From Cunninghamia lanceolata (taxonomy: Eukaryota > Streptophyta > Pinopsida > Cupressales > Cupressaceae), in the NCBI GenBank assembly GCA_027924645.1, contig BSBN01000037.1, positions 434,001 through 498,000 of the forward strand: a stretch of DNA of 64,000 bases. Reading direction: 5' to 3'. How positions within the stretch are numbered: the first letter of the stretch is position 1; each line of letters starts with the position of its first letter. Below the pieces are notes generated by a model, which worked only from the letters and a program-made list of their open reading frames with translations, made no database searches and was not told the origin of the DNA. Shown piece by piece: positions 11,740 through 24,689 of this stretch. Position numbers and translations under genes: made by a program.

Positions 11740-12560
11740 TTATCCTTTCTTTTCATGATCTTGATTGGTGTTTCTTTGATTCTCCTTAAGGACAAGGTCA
11801 CCAACGTCAAACTCTTGAGTCTTGATATTTTTATTGTAGTTGCAATGAAGTTGGTTTTGATGTGATTTTAAATGGTTCAAGGCATTAAGGCATCTCTCAT
11901 CAAGTAGTTCAAGCTCATGCAAGCATGCAACTCTATATTCTTCATCATCTATGAGTTCATGCAAAGAGATACGTAACGATGGCAGTTCAATCTCAATCAA
12001 CAAGATGGCTTTTGATTTGAAGACCAGGGAACAGGAAGTGGTGCTTGCGGTCATACAAATACTAGTATGGTAGACCCATAGGGTGGGATTGATTTGGAGA
12101 TGCCAATCATGGCCAACATCATTGGAAATCTTTTTGAGACTTTTGATTAGGGTTTTGTTAGATGCCTCTACTTGATTGTTACCTTGTGGGCAATACAAAG
12201 TGGAATAGTGATGTTTGATATGAAATTGCTTGCACAAGGTGTGGGCCTCATGATTTTTAAAGGATTTTCCATTATCTATAATAATGGAGAATGGGATGCC
12301 ATAATAACAGATGATATTATGGAGGATGAACTTAGAAATTTGCTGGTCGGTGGTATAAGTGAGTGGATTGACTTTAACCGACTCGGTGAAATACTTAGTG
12401 GTGGTAATGATGAACTTGTGTCTATAGGAGGAGGACAGGTTAATCTTGCTAATGAGATCAAGACCCTATGTAGAAAAGGACTACGAAGTTGTGATTGACT
12501 ACGATGCTTGAGATGGTACATGAACAAGGTCTCTGTGTTGCCAATAGGCTACACATTTCT
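11740..12560 (-). pseudogene. Ty3/Gypsy (Tat-like) integrase remnant
   Basis: Reading leftwards, the frame gives GLDLISKINLSSS, KFIITTTKYFTESV, CYYGIPFSIIIDNGKSFKNHEA, then KHHYSTLYCPQGNNQVEASNKTL and GHDWHLQINPTLWVYHTS. These are the integrase core with the DNG acidic residue and the NxQxE(A) block carrying the catalytic Glu. The C-terminal part has IELPSLRISLHELIDDEEYR and EFDVGDLVLKENQ, the GPY/F-like tail as found in Tat-lineage Gypsy elements. Stops and frame breaks occur mainly upstream of 12240. The lineage call is from motif memory. Confidence 0.85.
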
Positions 12561-13089
12561 TGATATATTAGCATGCATATTTTTCCATGGTAGGCTAATA
12601 GTAACCTGTTTTGAGTAACTTCTTAGCCAGGACCGTACTAGTATTGTGGGCTCTACAAATACCTTCATGGACTTCTTTGATTTTGAGGTTGGCCTCTTTC
12701 AAATTTAGACATCATAGTAAGGCACTGTCATAACCCATTTGATATAAGGTATTACCAAGGGGAGTGAAGCATAATGAGTATTGGAGAAATGACTTTCATT
12801 AGTTATGTGAAAGGTTAGGTGAAGGGTTTTGGTCATGGAGATAAGTATATATGTCATGATACTTGGGGGAATTGGGACCAAAAATTTTGCATATTACTTC
12901 AACAGTGGGGATGTCGTAAGTAGGTAGTAGGAGTTGTTCAACCAAGAATTTACACTATCAACTATCTTGCAGCAACTCCAGAAGGGAACCAATAGTGGCC
13001 ATTGCATTTTTTGCTCTATTGTTGAGGCGACTAACTTGTTCAAACTGGATGTGTATGAAGTTTTGTTTGAAATTATTGACCATTTGTTT

Positions 13090-13400
13090 ATAGGGAATGG
13101 GTTTATCATCATTGGTTTGGTATTCATTATTGACTTGTCTGATGATGAGTTGGGAATCGCCATAGATGAATAGCTATCAGATATTCCACTGCACTACTAT
13201 TTTTAGGCCTGTAAGTAATGCCTCATACTCTAGAATGTTATTGGTGCATGGAAAATCAAGTCAACAAGCTGTAGGGATAAGATCCCCTTGTGTTGTAATA
13301 AATAAGATTCCTACCCCGAGCTACGACTAGTGAACGAGCCATCAAAGTAGAGATTCTAGGTGGGGGGCTCTTCAAGATACAAGATAGACTTGTTAAGAAA
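13090..13400 (-). pseudogene. Ty3/Gypsy (Tat-like) RNase H remnant
   Basis: NLYFDGSFTSR, with the first catalytic Asp of RNase H, is followed by a broken ILSLQLVDLIFHAPITF, then SMRHYLQA (an eroded EYEALLTG) and MAIPNSSS (an eroded YGDSQLVI). The domain order fits between reverse transcriptase (to the right) and integrase (to the left) of a minus-strand element. Several stops are present. Confidence 0.75.
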
Positions 13401-13549
13401 GTCCATGATTAATGGGTGAGTATTGATCAATGGTGGCCAACTAATTTGCTACTAATTGTCCTTTATTTGCTCTGTGATCCACATCCTCAATGTTTAACTC
13501 ACTAAGTATCCTAACCATTTAGCCATTCTTCCTATTAAGGAAACTCTAG

Positions 13550-14823
13550 ATAGAAGATACTTAAGTGGGTCAATTTTGGAAACGAGTTTAGTGTGATGAT
13601 TGAGCATGTAGAACGTCTTATCTTTTATGAGACAAAGATAATGGCCAAACATGCCAATTCCATGGTTCTATAGTTGAGTTCATATGCGGCGATCAAGGTC
13701 TGATTGATATAGTAGACTACCCTTTTTGTCATGTTGTGCTAGGAGTACCCCCGAGGTAACTTATGTAGCAAAGATGTAGAGTATCAATGGTTTATTTGTA
13801 GTTGGTTCTATGAGCATAAATGAAGTATCGAGATGCTCTTTAAGTTGATCAAAATCCTTCTAACAAGACTCATCCTAATGAAAACATGTATTTTTCTTAA
13901 GGAGGTGAGAGAATGGTTGACATTTATTAGCTAGTTGTGCAATGAACCTGTGGATAGCCTGAATCTTGTCTTTGAGGATACGAAGTTGCTTGAGATTCTT
14001 TGACAAAGGAATTTATGTGATTGCTGAGACCTTGGTGGGATTCATCTCTATACCTTGTCGAGAGATAATGAAGCTCAATAGTTTTCCTGATGTGACCCCA
14101 ATACACACTTCTTCAGATTAAGGTGAACCTTGTATTCCCATAGCTATTGGAAGATGCATTGGAGGACTTATGGGTGTTTTTCTCTGTGTTTTGACTTGCC
14201 TAAGAGATCATCCACATAATCTTCTATGATGTCATGCAAAATGTTATGGAATATTACTGTCATTACTCTATGATAGGTGGGCCCAACATTATTTAATCTA
14301 CATGGCATGACCTGATAACAACAAGTATGCAAGGGAGTAGTAAAAGTTATTTTATGTTGATCTTCCAAAGCAATTGATATTTCATTATAGCCATAGAATG
14401 CATCCACGAGGGATAATATTTTGTAACTTGTAGTGAGGTTGATTATCATGACAATATTCGGCAGTGGAAAGTCATCTTTCAAATATGCCTTGTTAAGGTC
14501 ATATAAGTTAGTGCATATGCGAATGCCGTAAGGTTTCTTGCTGATATGAATGATGTTGGAGATCCATTTAGGATAGTCAATCTAATGAAGCCAACCTCTA
14601 GGAGTTTCTACAGTTCTTCCTTAACTAGAAGAGTGATCTTGGGATACATCTTTTTGAGTTTCTGCTTAACTAGTTTAGCATTAGGGTGCACTACCAGATG
14701 ATGAACCAAAAAGGGACACGTCCAACCCAAGCATATCAGCATATGACCAAGAAAAAATATTTGGCAAATCCTTGAGGATAGAGGTGATAACTTCTTTTTC
14801 TTCCAACCCCACGGTAGTTGCAA
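13550..14823 (-). pseudogene. Ty3/Gypsy (Tat-like) reverse transcriptase remnant
   Basis: The segment begins with LVVHPNAKLVKQKLKKMYPK and LVKEEL, the fingers entry typical of this lineage. It continues with CTNLYDLNKAYLKDDFPLPNI, LSLVDAFYGYNEI, QHKITFTTP and YQVMPCRLNNVGPTYHRVM, and reaches the catalytic YVDDLLGKS. It ends with a partly readable connection domain. Several in-frame stops and frame breaks are present. The active-site YVDD and the LVDA motif are intact, so decay is from stops rather than motif loss. Confidence 0.88.
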
Positions 14824-15427
14824 GATAAGTGATTTTCTATTTATCTTCTATCCCAAGGTTGATTTTCAAAGTATCTTCAACCAAGATAGTAGATTTGTCC
14901 CACCAATGTAGAGATGCAAGGGGTAGGTTGAGTTCCTCATTTATTGATGCCTTAGAAAGGTTTTCATTGACATACACATCATTTTATTTCTTTTTCTATG
15001 TACTATAGCACCTCAGTGAGGTTTTCACTAGGAGACTTTAATTTTATTTTTTTGTTATTTTGATTTTTTGAATATTTTGAATTGTTTGGCTAAGGAACTT
15101 GGCCCACTCCCCAAAGTATGCTACAAAATCAAGGTTTATTTAAATACCTTTCTTGTGATCTTCTATTGGGATACCATCTTAAAGCCCCATGAGTTTGGCA
15201 ATAGCTTTGTTGTTCTGAAACGTGTCTAAAGACAAAGAACCTTGTTGGTCCCAATTGATAAGTTTAGGGTATGTGAGTTGGAGGTCAATGGTGTAAATGG
15301 AGGTTTCGTTAAAAAGATTGGTAATGGAAAGGTTTTTGAAGGAATTAGTAATGGAACTTACCTTGACATTCTCAATATCAGGAGAGGCTTCCTCTACAAC
15401 TGCAAAAGTTTCATTTAGTTTATGCAT
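14824..15427 (-). pseudogene. Tat-like pol linker upstream of reverse transcriptase
   Basis: Readable fragments include MHKLNETFAVVEEASPDIENV, DLQLTYPKLINWDQQGSL and, nearer the reverse transcriptase, LKDLPNIFSWSYADMLGLD. The last is the conserved WSYxDMPGLD-type block just before the reverse transcriptase of Tat elements. No intact protease or gag is seen. The segment ends about 460 bases from the insertion point of the 9.6-kb element. Confidence 0.6.
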
Positions 15428-15886
15428 ACAAAGAACCTAATTTCAAATCTAACAACACCTCAAATTGAGCTAAGGAACACAAATAATGATGGAAATATAA
15501 CAAATTTGTCACCAAAACAAAGCCTTGATGCCTTAGATATGCTTAAGAGGTGTTGTTGTTGGAGAGAGAAATGTGGTTGCTCGAGAATTCCTGCAACATG
15601 ACCTTGCTATGCATCCAACTTGAACTATGAAAATGGCTTGAGAGGTGAGAGATTTATAGATTTGGATGAGGATCATGGATCGTGTAGATTTGATCTTGTA
15701 CATTGAAGGGTGGAGCTTAACCCATTTGCATGGGGAAATGATAAGCTTACAAGTGGAAGCTTAGGATAGGTGCACATGAATAAGACAAGGATTGAGGAAG
15801 ATAAAGGGTGAAGATCTTTTTGATTTGAGTGAAGGGTGAAGATTGAAAAGGTCATTTTTGGAGCCTTGTGCAAGTTGACTTTGTTT
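15428..15886. other. Flank between the Tat-like pol and the 9.6-kb element
   Basis: No gene. Part of it (about 15590-15665, with AAATGGCTTGAGAGGTGAGA and a TTTATAGATTT box) resembles a section of the LTR at 16240-16290, so it may be a diverged LTR or leader of the same family. Confidence 0.3.
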
Positions 15887-15891
15887 ATTTT

Positions 15892-16683
15892 TGTAGTTAG
15901 GGTAAAATCAGGTCTGAATCATAAACAACAAACTATTAAACCCTAACAAGCACAATAGAGTACAAGATAGCATGAAAATCAAAACAATAAAGCAAATGCA
16001 AACCGAATCTCCATGCTACGTTTGGTTTATCTCCATTGCTCTTCTCAACCTCACATAGGCATGCAAGATTTTGAAGGTTGAATATGGGAGGAATGTTTGT
16101 TGCTCATTCCAGCAGCATAACGATACTCAAAAGCTAGATCATGAAAGACTTTAATGGCATTTCGACAACATAAGGTTGCTTGAAAGCTTGATCATGAAAG
16201 ACTCTAATGGCATTTTAATAGCATGAGGCTACTCGAAAACTAGATTATCAAATGGCTTGTGAGAGGGTTGATTTATAGGAAGTGATTGATTTGAATTGAT
16301 GGTTGAGATTGAAAGTTGTTTTCAATGACATGGACGACTAGGATTGAATAGGGTTTCCCACTCCACGAGGAGTTGTAGTCATGTGACAAGTGTGCAAAGG
16401 AGAATAAAGGAGACCTAATTCAAATATTTTATTTGAATTAGTTTGACATGTGAAGTGTATTAAATGGAAAATGTAGTATGTGACATGTGTTGCAATGTGA
16501 TGAAAGGCGAGGGCCTAATTCAATTTTTTAATTTGAATTAGTTGGAACACGTGAAAGGGAAATTATTTATTTAATTAATTGTCTAGGTGATTAGGATGGG
16601 ATTAGGATAAAATGTTACAAGATGTCTCTAGTAAAGTATCGACTAGGTGATGGTCAAGACATGGATAAATTTAAGTGTCTACA
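15892..16683 (-). repeat. 3' LTR of the 9.6-kb element
   Basis: A 792-bp LTR that matches the right copy along its full length. It lacks one arm of an AT palindrome that is present in the right LTR at 25358-25392. Confidence 0.9.
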
Positions 16684-16698
16684 TTTTGCCCCTCTTTG
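16684..16698 (-). other. Polypurine tract of the 9.6-kb element
   Basis: The plus strand reads TTTTGCCCCTCTTTG, that is CAAAGAGGGGCAAAA on the minus strand, directly against the LTR end. This fixes the element's orientation. Confidence 0.75.
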
Positions 16699-18659
16699 AG
16701 ATGATGTTCAAGATGATGAGATTTGTGTCGAGTAACATCATTTCAAAGAAGCTAAGGTATGGATAGAGGAAAAGGATGATGATGTAAATATAGGATGATG
16801 ATGCCCCCTTGAGAGGATAGGTAGGTTGGACAAACACGGGTAGGCTCTCGAAATGAAATGGATTGGTTAAGGAAGAAAGATGAGGAAATGGATAGAAGAA
16901 ACGAATGATACATTATGCTGCAATGAAGGTGAACAACCATGGAGTTTGATATAGCACTAGACATTATGCACCAAGGTATAAGGACCAAGGTGATGACGTG
17001 TCTTGTGCACCAGCATAATACAACCTTGTCTAATGTATGAGGAAGAAAACTTAGAGCATTAAAGTCCTAATGCACAATAGGTATGATATGACCTTAGATG
17101 CAAAGGTTAATGCAAAAAACTATTCCAACATACACAAGATATGAATATTAGTTGAAAATGATATGGCTGGGATACAAATACAAGATGAAAATGATAACAC
17201 ACACAAGCAAGCAAGCAAGCATGGACAAATGATTCAAAAACAAGCATGGTATTGCCCCTGTCAAGTTATAAACCAATGATTAATTAATTGATTAATTGAT
17301 TGATGATGGTGATTGTTGTGTCTGGTTTTAGGAAATGAAACATGTCGTATAAGATGCCTGGTCTGGTTTTGACGATGCAACATCTTGTATAAGACAATTG
17401 ATATGGTTGATAGTAGTGTTGTTGGCCATGCGAATCGACACCAGGATTTGATTAAGTGATTGATTGATTGATTGATTAGGTTTACATCAAGATTAGGATC
17501 AAGACCATTGATGCAATTGGATAATTTGGCAAGATTGATTAGCTTGATTGGTATGGATTGAGGATGACTTGCATTTGAGTTTATTGTTTGGAATTTTGAT
17601 TTGATGATGATGATTTTTTTGTATTTTGAAATGTTTTGATTTTTTTGGATTTTGAAATGTTGTGATTACTTTTTTGGATTTTTGAATATGTTTTGATTTT
17701 TTTTGGATTTTTGAATATATTTTTTATTTTTTTTGTATTTTTTGCATGTTTTAATTTTTTTGGATTTTTTGAATGTTTTGGATGGCATTGGATGACAATT
17801 TGGATAGCCTCTGTGCTAGATACCAATGACAAGGGAAAACCAATCTAGGTGCAAGGAGGTAGGTGGGATTGGATGAATGGATAAAAGGGTGGGCGATAGG
17901 ATGGAATGGATGGATGTACGCATAAGAGAGCAAGGATGTGATCTCCAAAGATTATGTCGCATAGGAATAACATGCCCCATTCTAGGTGCAATACTTAGGA
18001 TTTTTCATGACAAAGCCTATGAAAATAGGATAATGATATGATTGGTTTGAAAGGGACGAGGTATATTAAGAGATATCCAAAACATTTGTCAACATTTTGC
18101 CCCCATATCTTTATCAAGATCAAAAGAGGAATGGAAGATGAGGATGAGTGGACCCAATAGGATAGGTGTATGTATGTGATGGCTAAGTATGGTAGGATAG
18201 GATGGGAAATGATATGATGAAAATGATATGTTGGATGAGACAAGGTGCCCCCAAGTGTAAGTGACATAGAAGATCAACCTACACATGACGCCTGCTTGTC
18301 AGGTTTTCATCATGGTACTTATCCAAGGCACCACCAAGGGTGGTTTTCACTGTTGGATGAAGGGATTTCTCTTTACTATTTTGATTTTTTTTTTGACTTT
18401 TTATTTTTATTTTTATGGGATGGGTGGATATGAAAGGAGGGACTCAAGTGTCTAGTTCCATGAAAGGTGATAGTCCCATTAGAGAGGAATGTCATCACAT
18501 GGACCATGTCAAGTGTCATTATGCTCATAGATGTTGGTAGGGAATGCATGAAAGAGAGGTGGAGTAGGTAGATAGTGGATTATGGATGGAAGGATAGTGG
18601 ATTATGCAGGGAAGGATAGTGGATTATGAAAGGCTTATGCAAAAGCATGGATGAAAGAC
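16699..18659 (-). other. Untranslated 3' interior of the 9.6-kb element
   Basis: About 2 kb without recognisable coding. It contains GATTGATT-type runs (17275-17310, 17455-17480), a T-rich block with TTTTTTGGATTTTTGAATA units (17580-17790), and the segment 18282-18400 shared with the Tat-like 3' region at 11489-11600. Confidence 0.5.
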
Positions 18660-21600
18660 TTATGTAAAAGTATGGACCATGGGGAGGTGATGGGTGAGAT
18701 ATGCAGGATAGTGGATGAATGATGGGGAGATGGAGGTATAGAAAGGAATCATGACCAACGGCTGTGCACACCGTGATAAACATTGAAGATTTTGATTTGG
18801 GGGAGGTGTAAGAAGCAATGGATATGTTTTCTTAGGAGATGGTCGATTTAGTGATTTAGGTACGCACATAGACTTAGTATTTTTATGACTTTTGCTTTGC
18901 TCGTGGGATGAAGGAATTTGAAACTTTTGAATGGAATGGGATTTTTGGAATTTTTGAGATGTGGATGCTTCATTTGGCTTGATTTTTTTCTTAGGGCCCC
19001 AAACCATTTTAGTTTTTGACTTTTATTTTTGGAGGTATGGGCTTGGATAGCTTTTTGAATGTATTTTGCTTTGATATTTTGAATTGATGTCCTAAGGTAT
19101 GAGGATCCTTAGAATTTTTGGCTTTATGAAAGGAGGCATCCAAATGTTTATTTTTGAATCCCATGGAATGGGTGGAAGCTTCTTGTTTAGATGATGTGTG
19201 CATTTGTTGGTCATGATTAGGAATTTGAGGGAATCTATGGATAATAGGGATATTAGGCATTGGTAGAAGTGGAGGTAAATTGGATGGAGGTATATTAGGA
19301 GTTGGAAGTAGTGGAGGTAAAATGGATGGTGGGAGGTGTATGGTCACATGCTTTTTGGATTTGTAGGACAATGGAGGTGGAATGACAACATATGTTTTGG
19401 GAATATGATAGGATTTATGATGGAAAGTGGTAGATTTAGGAGGAATGAAGGAAATACCAACATCTTGAGATTATTTACCTTGGGGTTTATATCCAAGTCC
19501 ATATGAATGTGGAGGGACTTTGACATGGATGGGCTTCAAAATTCCTCATTCATGGAGGCCTAGGCCTTTACCTTGATAGTGGATGTTTTGGAGTATCCGA
19601 TGGACTATGGGACTAGGTGTGTTTTGGGAACTAGACTTGAGCTCGTTATTGGATGGAGAAGGTGAGGTGGTGGACAAAGGTTGTTGTTGTCCTAAGGAGG
19701 AACATTCATGGATGAAGGTGGATAGACCAATGGGATATGATGGATTTGGAATGTGGTTGATAGTGGATGTGGAAGGATCATTAGGATCTTGATTATGCTC
19801 GTTAGGATCCAAGTTATTGGTTTGATCTTCTATGTTTGCTTAGGAGGCATGTGTCTCATCATGACAAGTGGATAATGTGGGATCATGGAGTAAGGGAGAA
19901 GTTTCTTTGCTTCAAAGGAAGACCATGAAATGGGGTGAATGCTCAAGTAGGTCAATGAGACTTTCATTAGATGGAGTATGCAAGTCTTGGGTATCTTTCT
20001 TATGAATGGTTGTGGGGTTATGGATATGATCAAGTTGCTCACGGATAGGTTCTTCATCATGAATAATGTCTTGATCATGGAAAAGATACATGTTATGGAT
20101 AGGTTGAATGAAAGTGATTTGATCTTGATTAGAATGAGGGCTTGATGTTTCCACATGCTTTAGATTATACCCTTGACATAACTCTTGACTTGCTTGAATG
20201 GAAGTGGAAGTGGAAGGCTCTTGGAGAGGCTTGAAATGTTCTTGATGGTCAACCACATGAGAGCATGATGGAGGTTGACTTGAGCTCATGTGGGGAGACT
20301 TTTGAATAGGTTCAAGGGGTTGTGGACTATATGAAGGGGTTGTAGGAATGGACACGGTGTTAGAAGGTTCCTTGGTAGGCTTAAGGATAGGACTTTGATG
20401 ACATGGTGATGATTGATTCCTTGCTAGTAGCCCTTGGATCACATCCTTTGTAAGTGGATGGGTGGATGAATGGGTAATGAGGGAGGAAGGTGAAGGCTTA
20501 GGATTAGGACTAGGTGGAGTGGATAGGTCCGATGGTGGAGGGATAAAAGGGATGGAAGGTGTTGTAGGATTAGGGTTTGAACTTTGATTAGATGGAGGGT
20601 CAAATGGATTGGTGGGTTTGGATGACCCCATAGATTTACTTTTGTAACATTTGAACTTAGGACATGAGGTTGATGGAGGATTAGATGATGGTGGCGGTAA
20701 TGAAGGGTTCGATGGATTAGAAGGTGGAGGGACCAATGGATTAGGACTAGAACATGGTGGCTTTAGGATAGGCATTTGATTGGATGGCGGTATAATATAC
20801 TTATAGGGCCCACAAGCTAGAGTGATATTCCCCTTGTCAAAGGTAGCATTAGAACTTGAAGGCATTTGATCTTGTTTCAAAGGGTGACTTAAGATCACCT
20901 GTTCTTGTTGTGATGTGGATGGATATGAATGTTGGTACACATGGGAAGAAGTGTGATTGGTTAATGTAGCATTGACTTGGCATATGGATGGACTAGGTTG
21001 GTATGAAGTGGAGGGGGATGACACATAGGATTGAAATGAATATTGTGGTTGTGTTTGTTGGATTTGACAAGTGGCTATGAATTGGTGGGCTTGGACTAGG
21101 AGGCGTTGTATTTGAGGTGATTGTATTCGTTGATATTGTTGAATGATGTCTTGGAATCATTGTATGGTTTGTTGGTCTAGGGGTTGGGGTGTTTGGTGAA
21201 GTGTTTGAATGAGGTCTTGTAGTTGGGGTGCTAGGACCTTGTTTTCTAATGTGGGCATGGTATCACACATGTGTTTAAGTCTTTGCATTTTGTCTTGTTC
21301 GGAAAGGTATGCAACATGATTCTTGTCATCATTAGAAGTAGGAGGGGGGGCCCCTCGAAGTATGATTTTGGGTTTTGCATTGTCCTCATCGTTAGGATTA
21401 GAAGGGGGGCCTCCTCTAAGTATGAGATTTGTCTTATGATTTGTCTCATCATTAGGATTAGGGGAAGGGCCTCCTCAAAGTATAAGCTTGGGCTTTGGTT
21501 TTGTCTCATCATTAGGATTAGGGGAAGGGCCTCCTTGAAGTATAAGCTTGGGCTTTGGATTTGTTTCATTATTAGGATTAGAGGGAGGGCCTCCTCCAAG

Positions 21601-21711
21601 TATGAGCTTAGGTTTTGACTTTGTTTCATCATTGGGATTAGAGGGAGGGCCTCCTCTAAGTATGAGTTTGAGCTTGTGATTAGGATTAGGCTTGCTAAGG
21701 ATTAAGACCAT
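18660..21711 (-). pseudogene. Long broken Pro/Ser/Asn-rich ORF with G-patch-like domain
   Basis: One minus-strand frame can be followed from 21711 to 19009 with a handful of stops, then a frame change near 19008 continues to 18660, about 1000 codons in all. In order it holds: (1) 20-residue repeats of the type KPKLILxGGPSPNPNDETK (21711-21340); (2) a Gln-rich helical-looking stretch (LIQTLHQTPQPLDQQ, QQYQRIQSPQIQRLL); (3) an unbroken 370-codon section at 21024-19912, strongly Pro/Ser/Asn-rich; (4) a G-patch-like segment at about 19590-19478, ILQNIHYQGKGLGLHE then GILKPI and YGLGYKPQG, with one stop inside; and (5) a basic Lys-rich tail (MVWGPKKKIKPNEAS). G-patch domains bind RNA and occur in some retroelement polyproteins. 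A gag-like or nucleic-acid-binding role is inference. The known stops are TGA or TAG at repeat and linker codons. Confidence 0.6.
21340..21700 (-). repeat. 60-bp tandem minisatellite, six degenerate units
   Basis: The plus-strand unit GGGCCTCCTCxAAGTATGAG, followed by a G/T-rich stretch and TCATCATTAGGATTAGA, recurs every 60 bp. Because 60 is a multiple of three it keeps the reading frame and encodes 20-residue repeats at the start of the long ORF of the 9.6-kb element. Confidence 0.85.
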
Positions 21712-24689
21712 TTTGACAAGTGTTTGACTAGGACTAGGATGATGATTATGTGGAGTGATTAGGATATGACAAGGATGAAATTGATTGGACTAGAAGATGA
21801 TGATGTGTAATGATTGGGAATGATTAGGATAGAATGATTAGGATGAATTTGATTGGAAGATGTGGAATGATTTGTTTAGGTGTTTATGTTTATAACTTGA
21901 TTTGGCAATTTGCAAACAAATGATTACACATGTATACACATGAATCACACACACAAGACACATAAGCAAGTTTGACTTTGAAATTTTGAAGAATGTGATG
22001 ATGATTTAGCAAGCACTTGAAGACACATCAACAACCCTAAGATTAGTCAGGTAGGTGTGGCCAAATTGGTCTTACTTTAGGTTGCACAAGTTGACTAAGG
22101 ATGTCCCTAATATACTCAAGGTACAGGGGGCCCAATTCCGTGAAATGAAAGTGAAATAGTGCCACACAGCTAGGAGAAAGGGGTAACCCACCCTTCACCT
22201 TCACTTCCCAAAGGTATAAAGTTTTTTGGGGCTTAGCCAAAAGTGACGAGATTTCAACTTCCAAAGAGGGTGTCTTTCAATTCACACCTCACTTTTTATA
22301 CTCCACCAGAATGCTAGAGTTGAGGTTGTCCCTTGGAGTGGTGTGTCTCCAAGAAGGCCTCCTAGGAAGGGTATGACAAAAGAAAACCAAGTGGGTGTTT
22401 TTGATCTCCAAGATCACCTTGTGGTGCGAGGAGAGAGCACACACACACACACACACTTGATTCACACTTGCACTTGTTAATTTCCCTTAGAAAAATGAAA
22501 TGTGTGGTGTGAAAATGAAAGGATGAGAGGTGTTTTTGATTCTCAAATTCACACGAAGCACATGAGAAGAGAATACACACCTTTAATCTCACTTAAGTTC
22601 ACCAAACAATGCAAGCACTTGCTCTTTTTAATCCCAAGTCAAAATGTGTGATGGAAGACAACGGTTCATTTTATGCCCAATTTCGATGTGATTGAAGACA
22701 AGAGTTTGTTTTAATGCCCGAATTGAAGTGTGTTTGCAAATAATGATTATGAAGAAATGAAAAGAGATGAAAGATGAATGGAGTGCACCTAAATATTTTT
22801 GCTTTCCAATCTACCGCTGTGACTAATGCAAATGCTGCTATAGCTCCATATGATCACCTACAAGCCACGAAAACCAAGAAAGAACAAGTAAACTTGCATA
22901 GAAATGTGTTATGATGGAAAAGAGGAAATATGATAAAATCTATTGTAGATGAACAGTGATAGGAAAATGAATCGAATGAGTAGATTGTAGATGAAATTCT
23001 ATGTAGTTTAAATTTTTTTTTGTGAAAAACGGATCAATTTTGCAAAAGTTATATGCGTTTGAAGTTTAAAAGAAAGGTTGACTTTGATAGAAAAAAGTGC
23101 TGAAAATAATACAATCACATGATGAAACTTGCACCATTGCGAAACTCGCTGAGTTACCTCTCCAACGAGTCCTTGTTTGTGAATTTTTGACCCCGTATGC
23201 CCAAGTTATGACACTTTGAAAAAATCTGCTCCTAGGAGGAAGAGGGGTCAAGCTGATAGTTTACATCTAACCACTAACAGCTATGTCGGATTTGGTCACA
23301 TTGGACGGCTAAGTCTGGTAGTCTATTTGGGTAATCTATTTGAAGGGGCACCCCTGGTCGTCCATATGACTAGAGGCAGAGAAAAGAAAAAATAAAAAAG
23401 GGGCGCCGAGGGCTTATAGACCTCTCGGCCCTTTGGTCACGGATGTGACCGTGACCCAAAAGTGGAAGCCGCGTGGGGTCAGCAAGCGATGCAGATGGTT
23501 TTAGAGAATGATTTTAAAGAAGGCAACCGAGATTCTTTAGAGCCGTGACAAGTCTTAAAGCATGGTCAATGGAAGTTTAAGGGAAAAATGGAGGTCGAGG
23601 TCAAGGTTTTCGGTGGTGGAGATCTAGAGGCGGGGACAATGACTAGCTGTTTAGTGAGTAGTTACTATGAGGCATGAAGAGGGCGGTAGAGAGTCTTCAA
23701 ATGTGTGGTATCTAGGGTTTAGCTAAGGTGGAAGGCATAGATTGAAGGATTTATGAGTGGTGAAGGGTTTCTAGAGTGGCGACAGAGGACGGGAACAGTG
23801 GAAAGCGACGTCGGGGAGAAAACACAAGTAGCAACATGGATTTTGTCACCACCAATGGTGGTGACGGGTACAAAAATGGTGGCGATGGAGGATGTAAAAA
23901 GGTGACCACAGGGAATGTGGTCTGTGAAGAGGAGTTGATGGTTGGTTATGAGGGTTTATGATGGGGCCAACAAAGGATGTCGATAGTCTATGAAGGAGGA
24001 GGTGACAAGGTGCTTAAAGTAGTGAACAGGCGGTGACAAAAGGGGTAAATGAAGGGTAACAAAGCTTTAATGTAGATTGGTCAGTAGGGATAGATTGCAC
24101 TGAAGATTTGGGGGTTTCTGATAGGTGACAGTTTAGCAAGTTTAGGGTTAAGCAGTAACTGACAACTGTTTAAGACCAGGTGGCGACCAGGAGATTGTAA
24201 GGTGGTTAGGGTATATCTGCAATGATGAGAAAACCTAAGGCAGTGGCCAAGTTTAGCAGAGGGCCGAGCATTGGTGGGAGAGTAGAAACCCAGACAACGA
24301 GAGATTTGAACTTAGGGTTTTGGCCCAGGCGATCGATTCATGATTTCTTTAGACTTGCAAAATAACACATGCAAACATAGATGAAATAAAACCTGCAACT
24401 CAAACATGTTAGCTACCTAAAATCAGCCAGAAATGAAAACTCAACCGAAGACCCCTGCGCAGAGGTCGTACGCGTCTGTACGGTACGACCCTATGACAGG
24501 GGCCGAGCTAAAAAATTCAAATTTTTTCCTGCAATGAAAAATCAAGTGTTATATGTCATTTTTCACCTACGAGGCCTACCAGACTCAACAGTGAGGTCCA
24601 TTTCAGGCTAGGAGGTCACCTGCAAAAACTAATTTTTAGAAATTGATAAAAAATGTTAGATTTGCAAGTTTCACGCTGGGTTCATCAAA
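21712..24689 (-). other. Long 5' leader of the 9.6-kb element
   Basis: About 3 kb between the 5' LTR and the start of the long ORF. Only short open frames occur, and none resembles a known domain. It includes an (AC)n run at 22439-22456. An 8-bp stem, GGTCGTAC (24464-24471) with GTACGACC (24483-24490), lies about 200 bases from the 5' LTR. Long structured leaders are common in Tat-lineage elements and may carry dimerisation or packaging signals. Confidence 0.5.

Noticed and set aside
23776..23961. Small plus-strand frame rich in Gly/Asn (GDGG repeats)
   Set aside because: Antisense to the leader of a minus-strand element, low complexity, and no domain.
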